Assembly: GCF_046630445.1 (NCBI RefSeq)
Contig: NC_092340.1
Location: 24,378,001 to 24,442,000 of the forward strand
Length of the DNA: 64,000 nucleotides
From: Rutidosis leptorrhynchoides
Lineage: Eukaryota; Streptophyta; Magnoliopsida; Asterales; Asteraceae
Direction of reading: 5' to 3'
Positions 47,427-59,305 of the stretch are shown one piece after another. The position numbers and the translations under genes are program-made. The notes below the pieces were generated by a model. It saw nothing but the letters and a program-made list of their open reading frames with translations. It was not told where the DNA came from and did no database searches. Numbering within the stretch: position 1 is the first letter of the stretch; each line of letters starts with the position of its first letter.

Positions 47427-47770
47427 AGACCACTTTTAACAGGAGCGTGGTTGAAGCTCCATTGCAGCTTCCTTCCAACGGCTCCATTGCTAGCAAGCTT
47501 CCTAGCAACGTGGTTGAAGGATCGTGATTGAAAATGTCGTTGAATAGCATATTGGATTACAGAGCTATTTGTTTTATTGGTTTGTACCATATGCTTTAAA
47601 AAGTATACATTGTATTAGTTAATTAATTTAAGTGGGTCCATTTAATAGTGAAGGAGTATGTCATGGATACTAGGGAGTGTGATGGGTAAAGGATAGGAAG
47701 AAGTTGCTGAAATGGCCCTGATCTAGGAGCAATGTGGTTGTATGACAGATGTCATGGATTATAGTGGTCT
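47427..47770. mobile_element. Possible MITE (344 bp)
   Basis: Ends AGACCACTTTTAA and (reverse complement) AGACCACTATAAT form a 13-bp imperfect inverted repeat. No target duplication is clear, so the call is tentative. Confidence 0.35.
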
Positions 47771-47824
47771 AGCCAACAATTTTATTACATATTCCTTACG
47801 GAGTATATAATTTATATCTATTAA

Positions 47825-47960
47825 AAGGGTGATGATTCGTACACCACCTAACTTTAGCTATACACCACTAAACATGTTTTATAGTGTTGTACTGTATAAC
47901 CCTGTAACGCACATTTAGTGGTGTGCGGCTAAAAATAGGTGGTGTACGAATCACTCCCCT
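47825..47960. mobile_element. Foldback MITE related to the 46208-46341 element
   Basis: Left AAGGGTGATGATTCGTACACC and right GGTGTACGAATCACTCCCCTT are inverted repeats, and the inner ACACCACTAAA is also inverted. The centre shares GTGTTGTACTGTATAAC with the MITE at 46208. TATTAA lies on both sides but an exact 8-bp duplication is not seen. Confidence 0.6.
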
Positions 47961-47992
47961 TATTAATATTTTTAATTTTCGGGTAAAAGATA

Positions 47993-50201
47993 ATGGAGTG
48001 TGTGAGAGAGAAAGAGAGGAGAGAGAGGGTGAGGAGAGAGAATCAGAATTTCCACCGGGCAGGCACGAATTTTGCGAGAGATCGATTCAATGGAAGGTTT
48101 CAAGATCGTTTGAGATGGCTATTCGGAATGCGTTTGACTTCGTTTATGTTTTTGAACTTCCCGGAGAGTTGGGGTGTTCCAGACCTATGGAGAATCTTCA
48201 AAAGTTACGGTGAGATCCGTGATGTGTATATGGCAGGAAAACTTCTCAAAGGTGGTCATCGTTTTTCATTCGCTAGGTTTAGCAACGTGCAGAATGCTGA
48301 TATCATGCTTTCATCACTCAGTAAGATATTTTTTGATGGCCAGCCAATCAAAGTGTTTAAGGCGCATGACAGAGCAGGATACAATCTAGATGATGGAAGA
48401 TACGAGAAGGAGCAACATAGCAGAGTTCCAAATAACAACCATGCACACCAGAACAGAGCTTACAACTCAGCTGCGGGTCAACATAATAGAGAATGGAGGG
48501 ATGAATTCCCAAAGCTCCCAGATTTAAGGTTTAAACTAAATGAAAAATATGAATGGAAGAAAACTGTCGAGAGGAAGGATTCCTTAAAAAAGGTCATAGT
48601 CAAAGAATCTCAATGCGTGAAACACCTAGCAGGAAGATCCATTATTGGGGAGGTAGTCAATTGGAAACTCATAAGTCAAATTGGTGACTTGTGTAGGGCC
48701 GAAGGTATGGTAAACTATGACATAAAATATCTGGGAGGCTTGAAGTTCTTATGGGTCTTTTATTCTTCTTTTGAGGCTAAGCACGTCATGAACAATCGAG
48801 AACATGCTATTCATAAATGGTGTAGAAACACAGAAATCATAGGACCAAGGATTAGTTGTTAAAAACGGCTAGCTTGGGTCAAAATCTCTGGGACCCCTGT
48901 CACATGTTGGAATGAATCGGTGTTTATCTCAGTAGGCAATCTATTAGGTGATGTTCTCGATACGAAAAACCGTTCCATTACTCAAAGTATTCAACAACTG
49001 GAATGTGGTTGGGTTCTAATACACACAAGAAATAGTTTGAGAAAGATTGAAGAAGAAGTAACACTTTTGTCACGTAATGATGAAATTCAGGCTTATGTAG
49101 AAGAAGACATTACTAAGAAGGTAACCATGGTATTAGAAGATGAAGTAGAAGTTGAAGAAGATAACATTGGACTTCATGTAGGTTCGACTAAATCCAAAGA
49201 GGAAGAAGATGAGTTTATAGATGATACGTTCAGTAACTCTGATGATGATGGCAACCTTTCGCCGTTTGAATCTGATTATGAAGAAGATCTCCTAATAAAC
49301 AATGGTGGTGGGTTCCAGGTGGGTGAAAAACAAGATTCCGGCGACATTCGTGACCGGGAAAATTAAAGGGTAGAAGACGGAGAGTCAGGCTGCTTTGAGA
49401 CTCAGAATCTTTTCCAAGAAAACAACTTTGTAGATCGTGTGGGACATGACGATGATGTCAGACTTGATGGCGGCTCTAACGTACCCAAGATTATTAATGC
49501 TGGGTGTATACCGAACTGCTTGTCTCCTGTATCCGACTCAATTTCCAATAATTGTGCATCAACACCTATAAGGTCAAACAATGATATTGGGCTCTCGGGC
49601 CCATCAAAGATTACTGAGTCTAAAAGCCCAATAAGTGAAAAAGCAAAACAAGGTGGTGAGGAGGAAAATAATAATGACAAGGATCCATCATTGGGCCATA
49701 CAAATAATACCAGCAGCCCAAGTCATAACCCTGCAATCGAGCCCAATATTCCTGACCCAAACATTGAGGTACCAAATAAAATCAATGATCCAGTAACAGA
49801 TGTCGGTCCAAGTAAACCAAATAACTCAAGTGGGGTGGATCTATACGATGGAAATAAAGGAATTGCAAGGATATCAAAATTGAAGAAGCAAGGAATGGAA
49901 AAGATTTCGGATAAACACAATGGATCTCGAGTGCAGGTCAATAAGAAGTGCTGTTGGTCAAGCATTAGGAGATAGAAAACTTCATCAAGATTAATGAACA
50001 TCAAAAGTGCGGCAAGGAATATCAAACCTGGTGATCAGCCTCTTCGTTCTAAATGTTCCTCTTGTGCCAAAAAAATCCACGAGCACCTCTAACGATGACC
50101 AAGGTATTTCTTCATCTGCTAATTCGCTTAATTCCAGGGAAATTAGAGAGTATGGGTGCAAGTTGCGTTTGAAATGGAAGGAGAGGAATATCTCTCATTA
50201 A
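47993..50201 (+). pseudogene. LINE ORF1 (RRM protein, DUF4283-like region)
   Basis: The frame from ATG 47993 stays open to 49975 except for TAA at 48860-48862 and 49364-49366. The RRM spans about residues 48-125, with FMFLNFPESWGVPDLWRIF (RNP2 side) and RFSFARF (RNP1). After the first stop, RLAWVKISGTPVTCWNE continues a DUF4283-type region, followed by a long acidic and Ser/Asn/Pro-rich tail. A frameshift near 49980 precedes a last stretch ending at 50201 (SSSANSLNSREIREYGCKL). ORF1 would coat LINE RNA. This copy is broken. Confidence 0.85.
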
Positions 50202-50229
50202 GTTCTCTGTTTTTTCTCGATTCATATTT

Positions 50230-53200
50230 GTTCATAATTAAGATTATATCTCTTAATATTAGAGGATTCGGGTTAGGCGGTCCAGATGATAAAGTGGGAT
50301 GGGTTAGGAAATTAATTCGAAAAGAGAGACCGGATTTTGTTGCCTTTCAAGAAACAAGACTAAACTTAGTTGAAGAAAAATGGATACGCTCAATTTGGGG
50401 ATCTACAAATTGTGAGTTCATCCAGAGAGCCAGGGTTGGGATGGAAGGTGGGCAATTGTTAATATGGGATATAAACATTTTTGATGCAGTTGAAATTATA
50501 AATGTAAATGTCGATCGGGTTATTGGGGTTCGTGGCATATGGAAGGATTTTGGTAATGAGATAAATGTCCTAAATATCCATGGTCCACACGATGATGCAA
50601 AAAAGGTGGAACTTTGGGATGCTTTAACAAATATGATAAACACAACGGATGATGCTTGTATATTTTGCGGGGATTTTAATGAAGTAAGGGATCAAGAGAG
50701 GTTCAAATGCGATTTTTTCGAATACAGGGCTCGAAGATTTAATGACTTTATAGCAAATAATAGGCTATTGGATATACCGTTGGGGGGGGTAGGAACTTCA
50801 CTCGGGTTAGTAACGATGGTATCATATATAGTAAGCTTGATCGTTTTCTTGTGAATGAAAAATTCTACAATTTGTAGAAAGATCTTACGGCGGTTGTTAT
50901 GAAAAGACATCTCTCGGATCACTGCCCGATTGTATTAAAGGATGAAGAGCTAAACTTTGGTCCGAAGCCATTTAAAATATTCGATGCGTGGCTAGAAGAA
51001 GATGGTATTGACCAAATTATTTCAGATGCTTGGGCAAATCCAATCCAGGCGAATAAAAGAAAAGACTGCTTGTTTAGAAACAAACTAAAAAGTGTCAAAA
51101 ACGCATTGAAGGAATGGAGCAAAACCTATAATAATTTGGATAGTGAAATTGAAGCACTAAAAGGTACGGCTGTCAATCCTGAAATAAAGGCAGAAACTTG
51201 CAGTTTAGACGATAGTGAGAAGATACTTTGGAGGGATTGGAGGAAGAAATGGGTTGAAAAGGAACGAATGAGAGCAAACATGCTAAAACAAAAAGCACGA
51301 TTAAAATGGGTCATAGATGGGGATGAGAACACAAAGTTTTTTCATACGACAATACGAAGAAACAATCATAATTGCAATTTCAGAGGGTTACCAATTAATG
51401 GGGTTTGGAACGTTTCTCCAAACGACATCAAAGAGGAAATCTTCAATCACTTCAAGAAAACCTTCGAAGAACTGGACATCTTGAAACCTAGCATGGAGGA
51501 TCTAAGTTACCCTAGCCTGGCCCACGAAGACGCAGCAAAACTGGAAGCTCCATTAGATGAAAAAGAAATAAAAGATGCGGTTTTTGATTGCGGGAGTTCC
51601 AAGTCCCCAGGCCCGGATGGCTTTAATCTAGGATTCTACAAAAAGTATAGGGATACCATAAAGGGAGAACTTATTAATGCTATCGAGTGATTTTGGAATA
51701 ATGGTGAATTTTCACGTGGATGTAATGCATCCTTTGTAACGTTAATTCCTAAAAAACCGAATCCTTAAGGTCTTGGCAACTTTCGACCCATAAGTCTATT
51801 TGGTAGTTATTGTAAAGTAATTGCCAAGGTCCTCTCGAATAGATTAAGGAAAAACATTCCCTCACTTATCGGTATAGAGCAAAGCGCTTTCTTAAAAGAA
51901 ATATTCATTTTAGATAGTGCGTTAATTGTAAACGAAAGTATAGATTTCCTAAGAGCAAAAAAACAAAAGGGTATACTTTTTAAAGTTGATTTTGAAAAAG
52001 CGTTCGATTGTATAAGTTGGAATTTTCTAATGGATGTGATGAAGTGTATGGGGTTTGGCGCAAAGTAGAGAAAGTGGATACTCCCGCGTCTAAAATCCGC
52101 AACTATCTCAATTTTAGTAAACGGATCTCCTACTAATGATTCTCTTTAGGAAGGGGCATTTGTCAAGGTGATCCACTATCCCCGTTTCTATTTATATTAG
52201 TCGCGGAGGGTTTCAATATGTTGACAAAAGCAGCCACGGATAAGGGTCTCTTCAAAGGCGTGAAAATTGGAAACGATAATGTACAAGTGTCACATCTACA
52301 ATACGCGGATGATACTATTTTTCTAGGAGAGTGGAGTCAAAAAATTGATTTTAGTCTACAAAATCTCCTTAAGTGTTTTGAATTGGTATCGGGTTTGAAA
52401 GTTAATTTTCATAAAAGTTGTTTGTATGGTATTGGCATTAGCATTGATGAGATCGGGTATGTTGCTAGTCGATTGGGTTGCAAAGTAGGGTCCTTCCCAT
52501 TTACCTACCTCGGGTTACCTATTGGTGAGAAGATGAATAAACTAAAGAATTGGAACCCGGTTATAAGGTTAAATCTAGACTCTCGAATTGGAAAATGAAA
52601 ACGTTGTCATTCGGAGGAAGAAGTGTGTTTATTAAATCGATCTTAAATAGCCTTCCATTGTATTATTTCTCGTTTTTTCGTGCCCCGTCATGTGTGCTCA
52701 AAATACTTGAGAGTGTGAGGAGAAATTTCTTTTGGGGCGGGTCGGATTCGGGTCATAAAATTCCTAGGGTAAAATGGGATCGTGTAGTTACATCCTCTGA
52801 AAACGGGGGGGGGGGGGGGGGGGGGGGTTAAATTTTGGCATTTTAAAAAATAAAAACTTAGCCTTATTGGGAAAGTGGTGGTGGAGGTTCAATACCGAAA
52901 CCGATTCACTTTGGGGGAAAATTATTCGAAGTTTATATGGTTCTTATGGGGGCTTGGATTTAGAGATCGAAGAAATTCGATCCCTAAAGCCAAGTGTTTG
53001 GCATAACATTATCTTAGCAGGGTTTGAAATCGAAGGCATGGGCATTCCTTTTACAGATTCTTTCGTGCAGCAAGTTGGTGATGGCTCCTCAACAAAGCTC
53101 TAGGAAGACAATTGGTGTGGCAAAGGAAAATTGAAGCAGCTGCTCCCTCGACTTTTTAGACTTGAAGCTTCACCTGAGGCTTTGATCAGCGAGAAAGTCG

Positions 53201-53934
53201 AATTGGGAGATGCAGGTCCAAGATTGATATGCGACTGGATCCGTACACCTACAGGAAGAACGGAAGGCGAGCTTTTGGAACTAACAAATATTATTGCAGG
53301 TTATAATTTTGACATTACCACTCGGGACAGTTTCAAATGGGCGCTTTCAACCGATGGAAAGTTCACTGTCAATCGCCTATCCTCTATCATCGATGCTCAC
53401 TCCTTTTCGGGTAATATCTCAGCTCAAGAAACTTTACGTAACTCTCTGGTTCCCAAAAAATTAGAATTACTTGTTTGGCGAGCAAACTTGAAACGTTTAC
53501 CCGTAAGGGTGGAGCTAGACAATAGAGGCATAGATCTTGATAGTGTTCGTTGTCCATTGTGTGATGAAGACTTGGAGACTATAGATCATGCGTTTATATT
53601 TTGCAATCAAGTGATGGATATTTGGAATCGTGTGTTCTCTTGGTGGGGTTTTGGTAATATATCGAGTTTTAGCATAAATGAAATACTACAAGATAACGTT
53701 CCGGTAACATCGTAATATCAAGGTAAAAGGGTATGGCAAATGGTTAAATGGGTATGTGTTTATTTGTTATGGTCAAACCGAAACAAAGTGGTTTTTCGCG
53801 GTGAAGGGTGGAATCCTCCGGTGGCACTAAACGAGATTCAAATCAAGTCTTATGAATGGATCTCTCATAGATCGCGGGGTAGAAAATTCGATTGGTTAAC
53901 TTGGATAAACGACCCGAGTATGTATCTAAAATAG
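50230..53934 (+). pseudogene. LINE ORF2 (endonuclease, reverse transcriptase, zf-RVT)
   Basis: The endonuclease starts at IISLNIRGFG, with FQETRL and CIFCGDFNEVRD; its frame breaks at a G run (about 50786-50793). HLSDHCPI and the RT entry SKSPGPDGF follow, with a TGA at 51688-51690. The RT core (FRPISLFGSYCKVIAKVLSNR, FKVDFEKAFDCISW, ICQGDPLSPFLFIL) is in decayed frames, and the catalytic YADD is present near 52303-52314. Another frame change near 52560 and a 22-G run (52806-52827) interrupt the thumb region. Next come WWWRFNTETDSLWGKII and the zf-RVT domain (VPKKLELLVWRANLKRLPV..CPLCDEDLETIDHAFIFC), ending at 53934. It would nick DNA and copy LINE RNA; this copy cannot. Confidence 0.88.
52806..52827. 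repeat. Homopolymer of 22 G within LINE ORF2
   Basis: The run lies between VTSSENGG and a resumed frame (ALLGKWWWRF). A short Gly-Gly codon pair has probably expanded, either in the genome or as an assembly effect. Confidence 0.9.
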
Positions 53935-54108
53935 CTTGTAATCTTATTTGTGTAATTTCAAAGTTTGCTTTCCCTGCAAACTAGTCGCGTAGGTCACTTA
54001 TGTGGTAGTATGAGTTATTTCTTGCTCTCTTCCACAATTTGTAAATTGTAATATTGTGTTGATTCATAAAATTTCTTTGCTTAAAAAAAAAAATAGAAAA
54101 AAAAAAAA

Positions 54109-55364
54109 TCCCTATTAAACACTTTTCATGTTCACATGTTAATGAAAGAATAAAGTCGCGCTAATATTAGTTATCTATCTAGAAACGATGAATCTTAGCT
54201 CTTCGATATTTGAAGCATGTGAGCTTGACTTTTTATATTAAGCATGTGAGCTTTTGACTACAGATTTATGTTGTTGGTTGCAATTTTGCACATCTCCTAT
54301 GCTCATTTATGATGTGCTTTTCTTGCGTGCATACTATGATACAAGTGTTCAAATAAACTCGTATCTAGAATGTTTGACTATCTATCTATATGAATTTTGA
54401 AACAGTTGACCTTTTACACTAAAATATTACGGAGTATTTTTCAACGATATACGAGTTTACTATTTTGCGTGCATTAAACTCTTGTTCTGTGTATATGAAA
54501 TTGAAAGTGGAACAAATTATTACGCATATCAAAAGTCAAAACGATTGACCAAACAAATTTTGTTTTGCAAAAGAAAATAAAAGATAATAACAATAAGTAT
54601 AAATTATATCTAGAGCTATATTTGTATCGGGTGAATGCAACGCCTGTTGGTTTCTATGTGGCAAGCATCCAACGCCTATATTTCAAATAGCGTGGCGTTA
54701 CTTTGCAGCGTTTGGCGGGCGTAAGTTGGTATCCAACATGAGAAACAGCGAGAGTGAGTTTGTCTTTATTAATTTTATATAATTATTTATAAAATATTAT
54801 TTTAAAACCTATTACTCCATTACTAATTACTCAATATATCTTAACACATCATCACATCATTTTTCACCCACATCAAAAATTCACACCATCCATACTCCAC
54901 AACAAAAACTTACACATAAAAAAAAAAAATACAAAAAACAACTCACACGACTAATCCACACCCCTCCCCTCCCCGCTACAAATAGTCTTACAACAATATT
55001 TTATATCTTTTAAAATTACATCGATGATTCTGATTGATGTAGTAGTGCACATCTATTGTCTACGATTTTCACGATATTACACGAATTATCCATTATTTAC
55101 TTAAGTAATCAAGTGTATTTTAACAACACATTAACGGTCCTTCAACCCGTTGAATAATTAATTATACTCTGCACATGATAACTCGGATTCTTAAATTGGG
55201 TCAAACTTTCGAGTTAATTCAGTCTTGAGAAAATTTAGATAAAAAAAATGTAAATCAAAATTTAAAAAAATCTAATGGATTTCTCTAACCTATTTGTACG
55301 TATATAGAATATAAAAGAATAAAAAAAAATTTCCGCCAAACATTTATGAAAGCATTAATGGTTA
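54109..55364. other. Non-coding stretch with a possible MITE
   Basis: No gene seen. A candidate MITE lies at 54612-54988: AGAGCTATATTTGTATCGGG at the left and, as reverse complement, AGACTATTTGTAGCGGGG at the right. The rest is featureless A+T-rich DNA. Confidence 0.4.
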
Positions 55365-56848
55365 TGATGTGACAGCAGAGGTGTACGAAATACTATTATT
55401 GTTTACTACGAAATACGACGAAATATTACACAAGTTTTATTAATTTAAGGATGGGATATACCTAAACCTTGCTACAACACTATAGGCAGTGTACCTAATC
55501 GTAGAGTAGTGTAGTTTTTAGTAAGTCCGGTTCGTTCCACAGGGAGCTAATGATTGCGTACTATATTTTTAACAACTATATTTATATAAAATATATATAA
55601 TTATATATAGTAATATTATTATTATAAAAGAGGGTTTTACCGTTTAATGACCGGTTTGTCAATTTTAAATAAAGCGTAAAGATAAATGACGATAATTAAA
55701 ATGCGTAAAATAAATAACAATATTTAAAGTTGCGATAATTAAAATTGCGATAAGAAATAAAATGACAATAAATAAAATGACAGAAAATAAAAGTACGATG
55801 AGATATAAAATAACACAATTATGCTTATTTAAACTTCCGTAATCATGATGTTTGACGTTTTGATTTTAATTTATTACTCTGGGTTAATTGTCCTTTGTCC
55901 TGGATTATTTGATATCTATCTGGTTTTTGTCCATAATAGTCCATCGGTCATAATTATAAAATGTTCGTCAAATTAACCTTATTCCCGAAGTCAAATATTC
56001 CAACTAATTAGGAATTCAGACTGTAACAAGGTTTTAATACTTTGTTAATAATTACACCAGGTTATCGACTGCATGTAATCCAAGGTTTTAATACTTTGTT
56101 AACAATTACACCAATTACCCTTGTATGTAATCCACCCCTGTTTTAATGAGATATGAACATTAATTTACCCACTTAATCAGTTTGAATAATCAATTATCCA
56201 ACCCGAATAATTAATTAAATGATTGTTAAAGATGCCGTATAAACGTCACTAAATAGGACATTCATAATCATTTAATAATTATTAGATTAACTAATTTGAA
56301 GATAGGTTCGACAGATTCCAACGAGTTATCATTCGATTAGACAATACCCCCATCTATTAATAGTCCATAGTCCAATATCCACAAGTGTCAGTCTTTTGTC
56401 CAACCCCAAATTATGGTACAAAATCCAATAACCCCGTCTTTAATATTTAGTCTAATATCACGATTACTTCGGCTCAAATAAGCATAATAATAACTTAATT
56501 ACGAGACATTAATTTAAAAAGAAAGAACATAGCTTACAGTGATTATTTATCGCGTAGTATTACACGGACAGAGTTTCGACTTAAAACCCGTAAAACATTT
56601 CTTACAATAACCCAAATTATTATTAATCTTAAATTAAACTTTAATATTATAAATATAAATTATAAATAAAAATATATATCATATATAGATAGAGAGATTG
56701 AGTGAAAAGGGGATGCAGAATTCGAGCAGAATGTGTGAGCTTTTATAGGGCAATTTGATCCTGGGCTGCTCCGCGATCGCTATGGATTTCCCCTTTACAG
56801 CTCCGCGATTGCGGAGTTTCGCACTCCAGCTCACCAATTGATTTAAAC
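55365..56848 (-). repeat. Athila-3: partial LTR of a third Athila subfamily
   Basis: It starts TGATGTGACAGCAGAGGTG and shares with the Athila-2 LTR the stretches CTTGCTACAACACTATAGGC, TCCGGTTCGTTCCACAGGGA, TTAATGACCGGTTTGTC and the AAGGTTTTAATACTTTG doublet. It is cut at 56848 by the gag-only element, and the remainder is outside the window. No primer site precedes it, so it is a solo or 3' LTR. A promoter lies at 56741-56814. Confidence 0.8.
56741..56814 (-). promoter_or_regulatory. Athila-3 LTR promoter with palindrome doublet
   Basis: CCGCGATTGCGG (56803-56814) and CCGCGATCGC (56771-56780) start 32 bp apart. On the minus strand a TATA box CCTATAAAAGCTC (56741-56747) follows, and then TCACTCAATCTCTCTATC. 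Confidence 0.7.
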
Positions 56849-57622
56849 TGAAACAACCCAACCCGTATTAAAACCGGCCCATAAAAATTTTTCCTTTTAA
56901 TACGCGTTAAATAATACTTTAGGTCCCGTTACACATATTCCAAAACGTATTTGTTATCAAAGTAAGTTCATCGAACTTAAAACATACATTAATGATTTAA
57001 ACTCCTTAATACAATGGTTCATTAATTAAATCGTAAACCGGTTATAATCATTATGACCCGACTAGTTACGTTTACACAAAACCGAGCATGGTGATTTGGG
57101 ACTACGCTACCCAAATCCTAATCGAGTCCAAAAGCAAGATCTTCTAAAGCAACCTAGCCGAGATCTCTAATTTCCAAGCTTACCCGAGCCGCCAAGCATG
57201 CGAACCTATAAAAATATCAACAACGAGAGGGTAAGCTAACGCTTAGTGAGTGAGAATATACTACATACATATATATGCATAAAATGGACACGCCACAAAA
57301 TATCAAATACCGCATACCGGAGCATCCAAGCATAAAGGCAAGCTAGTCTAAGCATACCGTAAGATCACTAAGCAATGAGCTTAAGATACATCAACAAAAT
57401 ATAAGTTTGCCAACAACGATGTGAACAATGCCAATAAGCTACACCCGGAGGGTTAGCTACAACACGACAATACAACATTATATGTATACAATATATATGT
57501 ATATATATGTATATATCTCTCGAATAACATAATTTGCTTACGCTTACAACGCAATAACCATGGTTAACCAATCAAACAAGGGAACGATACTCGTAAGAGA
57601 CCGTCGGAGTTCGTAACATCCA

Positions 57623-57920
57623 TTAGCGTTACTTAAACACCGCGTAATCACTAATCCCCCGGGTGATGTCTTAAACACCGCGACTAATTCACCCCCATGA
57701 CAATGTGGCGTCTTAAACACCGCGACGAATCCACACGTCAATCAAAATAATGAGTGGTGTCTTGAACACCGCGACAATTCCACTCCCATGACAATGTGGT
57801 GTCTTAACCACCGCGACAATACCACATGCCAATCAAACAATGAGTAGTGTCTTAAACACCGCGACACTACTACTCGTTACTTAGAATGTGGTGTCTTGAA
57901 CACCGCGACAATACCACATT
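57623..57920. repeat. Tandem hairpin array with changing stems and a fixed loop
   Basis: Seven units of about 45 bp share a core TGTCTTAAACACCGCGACA and are each enclosed by their own short inverted repeat. Examples: GGGTGA/TCACCC (57661, 57689), GAGTGG/CCACTC (57752, 57780), TGTGGT/ACCACA (57795, 57821), GAGTAGT/ACTACTC (57842, 57869) and AATGTGGT/ACCACATT (57885, 57913). The same array recurs in the 5' LTR at 63606-63903. Confidence 0.85.
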
Positions 57921-59182
57921 CATACTACACAAATAAATACATTACATACGTACACGCATAATTATTCCACTCACAATATTAACCCTTCGCCATTGGGGTT
58001 ATATAATCCACATCACACGCCCATGTGATAGAGTACACGCAAGGTGTGCACCTCGTCAAAGATGGTCAACCAAAACGCACAACCGTGCCAAATGGACCTA
58101 CACACAAGTCCATCAATCCGCCTATATGTGAAGTGAGCTCTATAACCGAGAACCACTTCACCCGACCCGCACCCATCCTACACATACATATGCATATAGG
58201 ATATTAACACTCACCTTAAGCCTTGATGAATGCAACCAAGTAATCCGCAACTCGTCAATGGAAAGTACCTATTCCATTATCACAAATTCAACAACACACT
58301 TAGATTGGATTTACAAACCAACCCAATTTGACACTTAGTGCAAATTCGACCCAAATGTAATTCCAAGTACAAACCGCGCCCAAACTAACCAATAATTACT
58401 AACACGGGTGAAAATGGTCCTAATATGCCAAGTAAACCCAAACACAAGTGTTAAACACATGTCTCACCCATTTTGACACCAAAACCCTAATTTTGACCCA
58501 TTAAGTCAAAATCTCACCGTTTACAAGTCTTGACACCAAAACACATTTAACTCGGTTTAATACTTCAACTTAATCCATTTTAAGTTTATAAACCTTAATA
58601 AATCAACAATCGGGTCAAAATCATCACCAAACCCTAATTTTGGCTCTAGTCAAAATTAGTCAACTCCAAGAACCCTAAATGTCCCCAAAACCTCAATAAT
58701 CACTAATACTAGTGATTATACACCATTTACAAGTCTTACAAGCATGAACTTGCACACCAAACTCAAAACCCGACATTAACAACAAAAAAACCCGAATCTT
58801 GGTGTTAACCTTCAATTAACAACTAAATGGGTTTCACCTATGAATCATACAATCAAAAGCCCTAAACTTGAATGATGAACACGAAAATGAATTTCGGAGT
58901 TAGAGCTTACCACTAGTATCACCGTGTAGCTAAGAACGAGGAGAACACACTTGTCAACTACGCCAAAGATCAAAACCCGCTTCTTCCTTTCCAAAATCCC
59001 ACTTGAATCACTTGGGTGTTTGAGTTTTCTTGAGAGAAAATGAAAGAAAAAGGGAAATTAAAATGAGAAATGAAATGGGTGGATGAGGTTAAAGCCTCAA
59101 ATCTGGCTCAAACGTGAAAAGACCAAAATGCCCTTAAACTTCATTTAAATTTACAAGGATCCGGCACCAGTTTGCCCAGTAT

Positions 59183-59305
59183 GCCGCGCCGCGGCCTAAG
59201 TTATCGCGCCGCGACATTTGACTAGTTCTGGGATCCCTTTTTGTCCAACTTCTGATCCAGATTTCAGTTGTTTGCCGCGCCGCGGCCTCCTTTGTCGCGC
59301 CGCGA
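59183..59305. promoter_or_regulatory. Two GC palindrome doublets in the gag-only LTR
   Basis: GCCGCGCCGCGGC (59183-59195) with TCGCGCCGCGA (59204-59214), repeated at 59274-59286 and 59295-59305. Centres in each pair are 20 bp apart and the pairs 91 bp apart. Confidence 0.7.

Larger units (their letters stand above)
47985..54108 (+). mobile_element. L1-type LINE, full-length layout but decayed
   Basis: ORF1 with an RNA-recognition motif is followed by ORF2 with endonuclease, reverse transcriptase and zf-RVT domains, a short 3'UTR, and an A-rich tail (54085-54108). This is the plant L1 layout. A GA-rich stretch opens it. No clear target duplication was found. At least five nonsense codons and four frameshifts interrupt the coding region, two of the latter at G runs. 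Confidence 0.9.

Noticed and set aside
47985..54108. Target site duplication of the LINE
   Set aside because: CCTTATTAA before and CCCTATTAAA after the element look alike but are not convincing as an exact duplication.
57623..57920. CRISPR-like repeat and spacer pattern
   Set aside because: Repeats are short hairpins inside a plant LTR with related spacers; no bacterial context and no cas genes.
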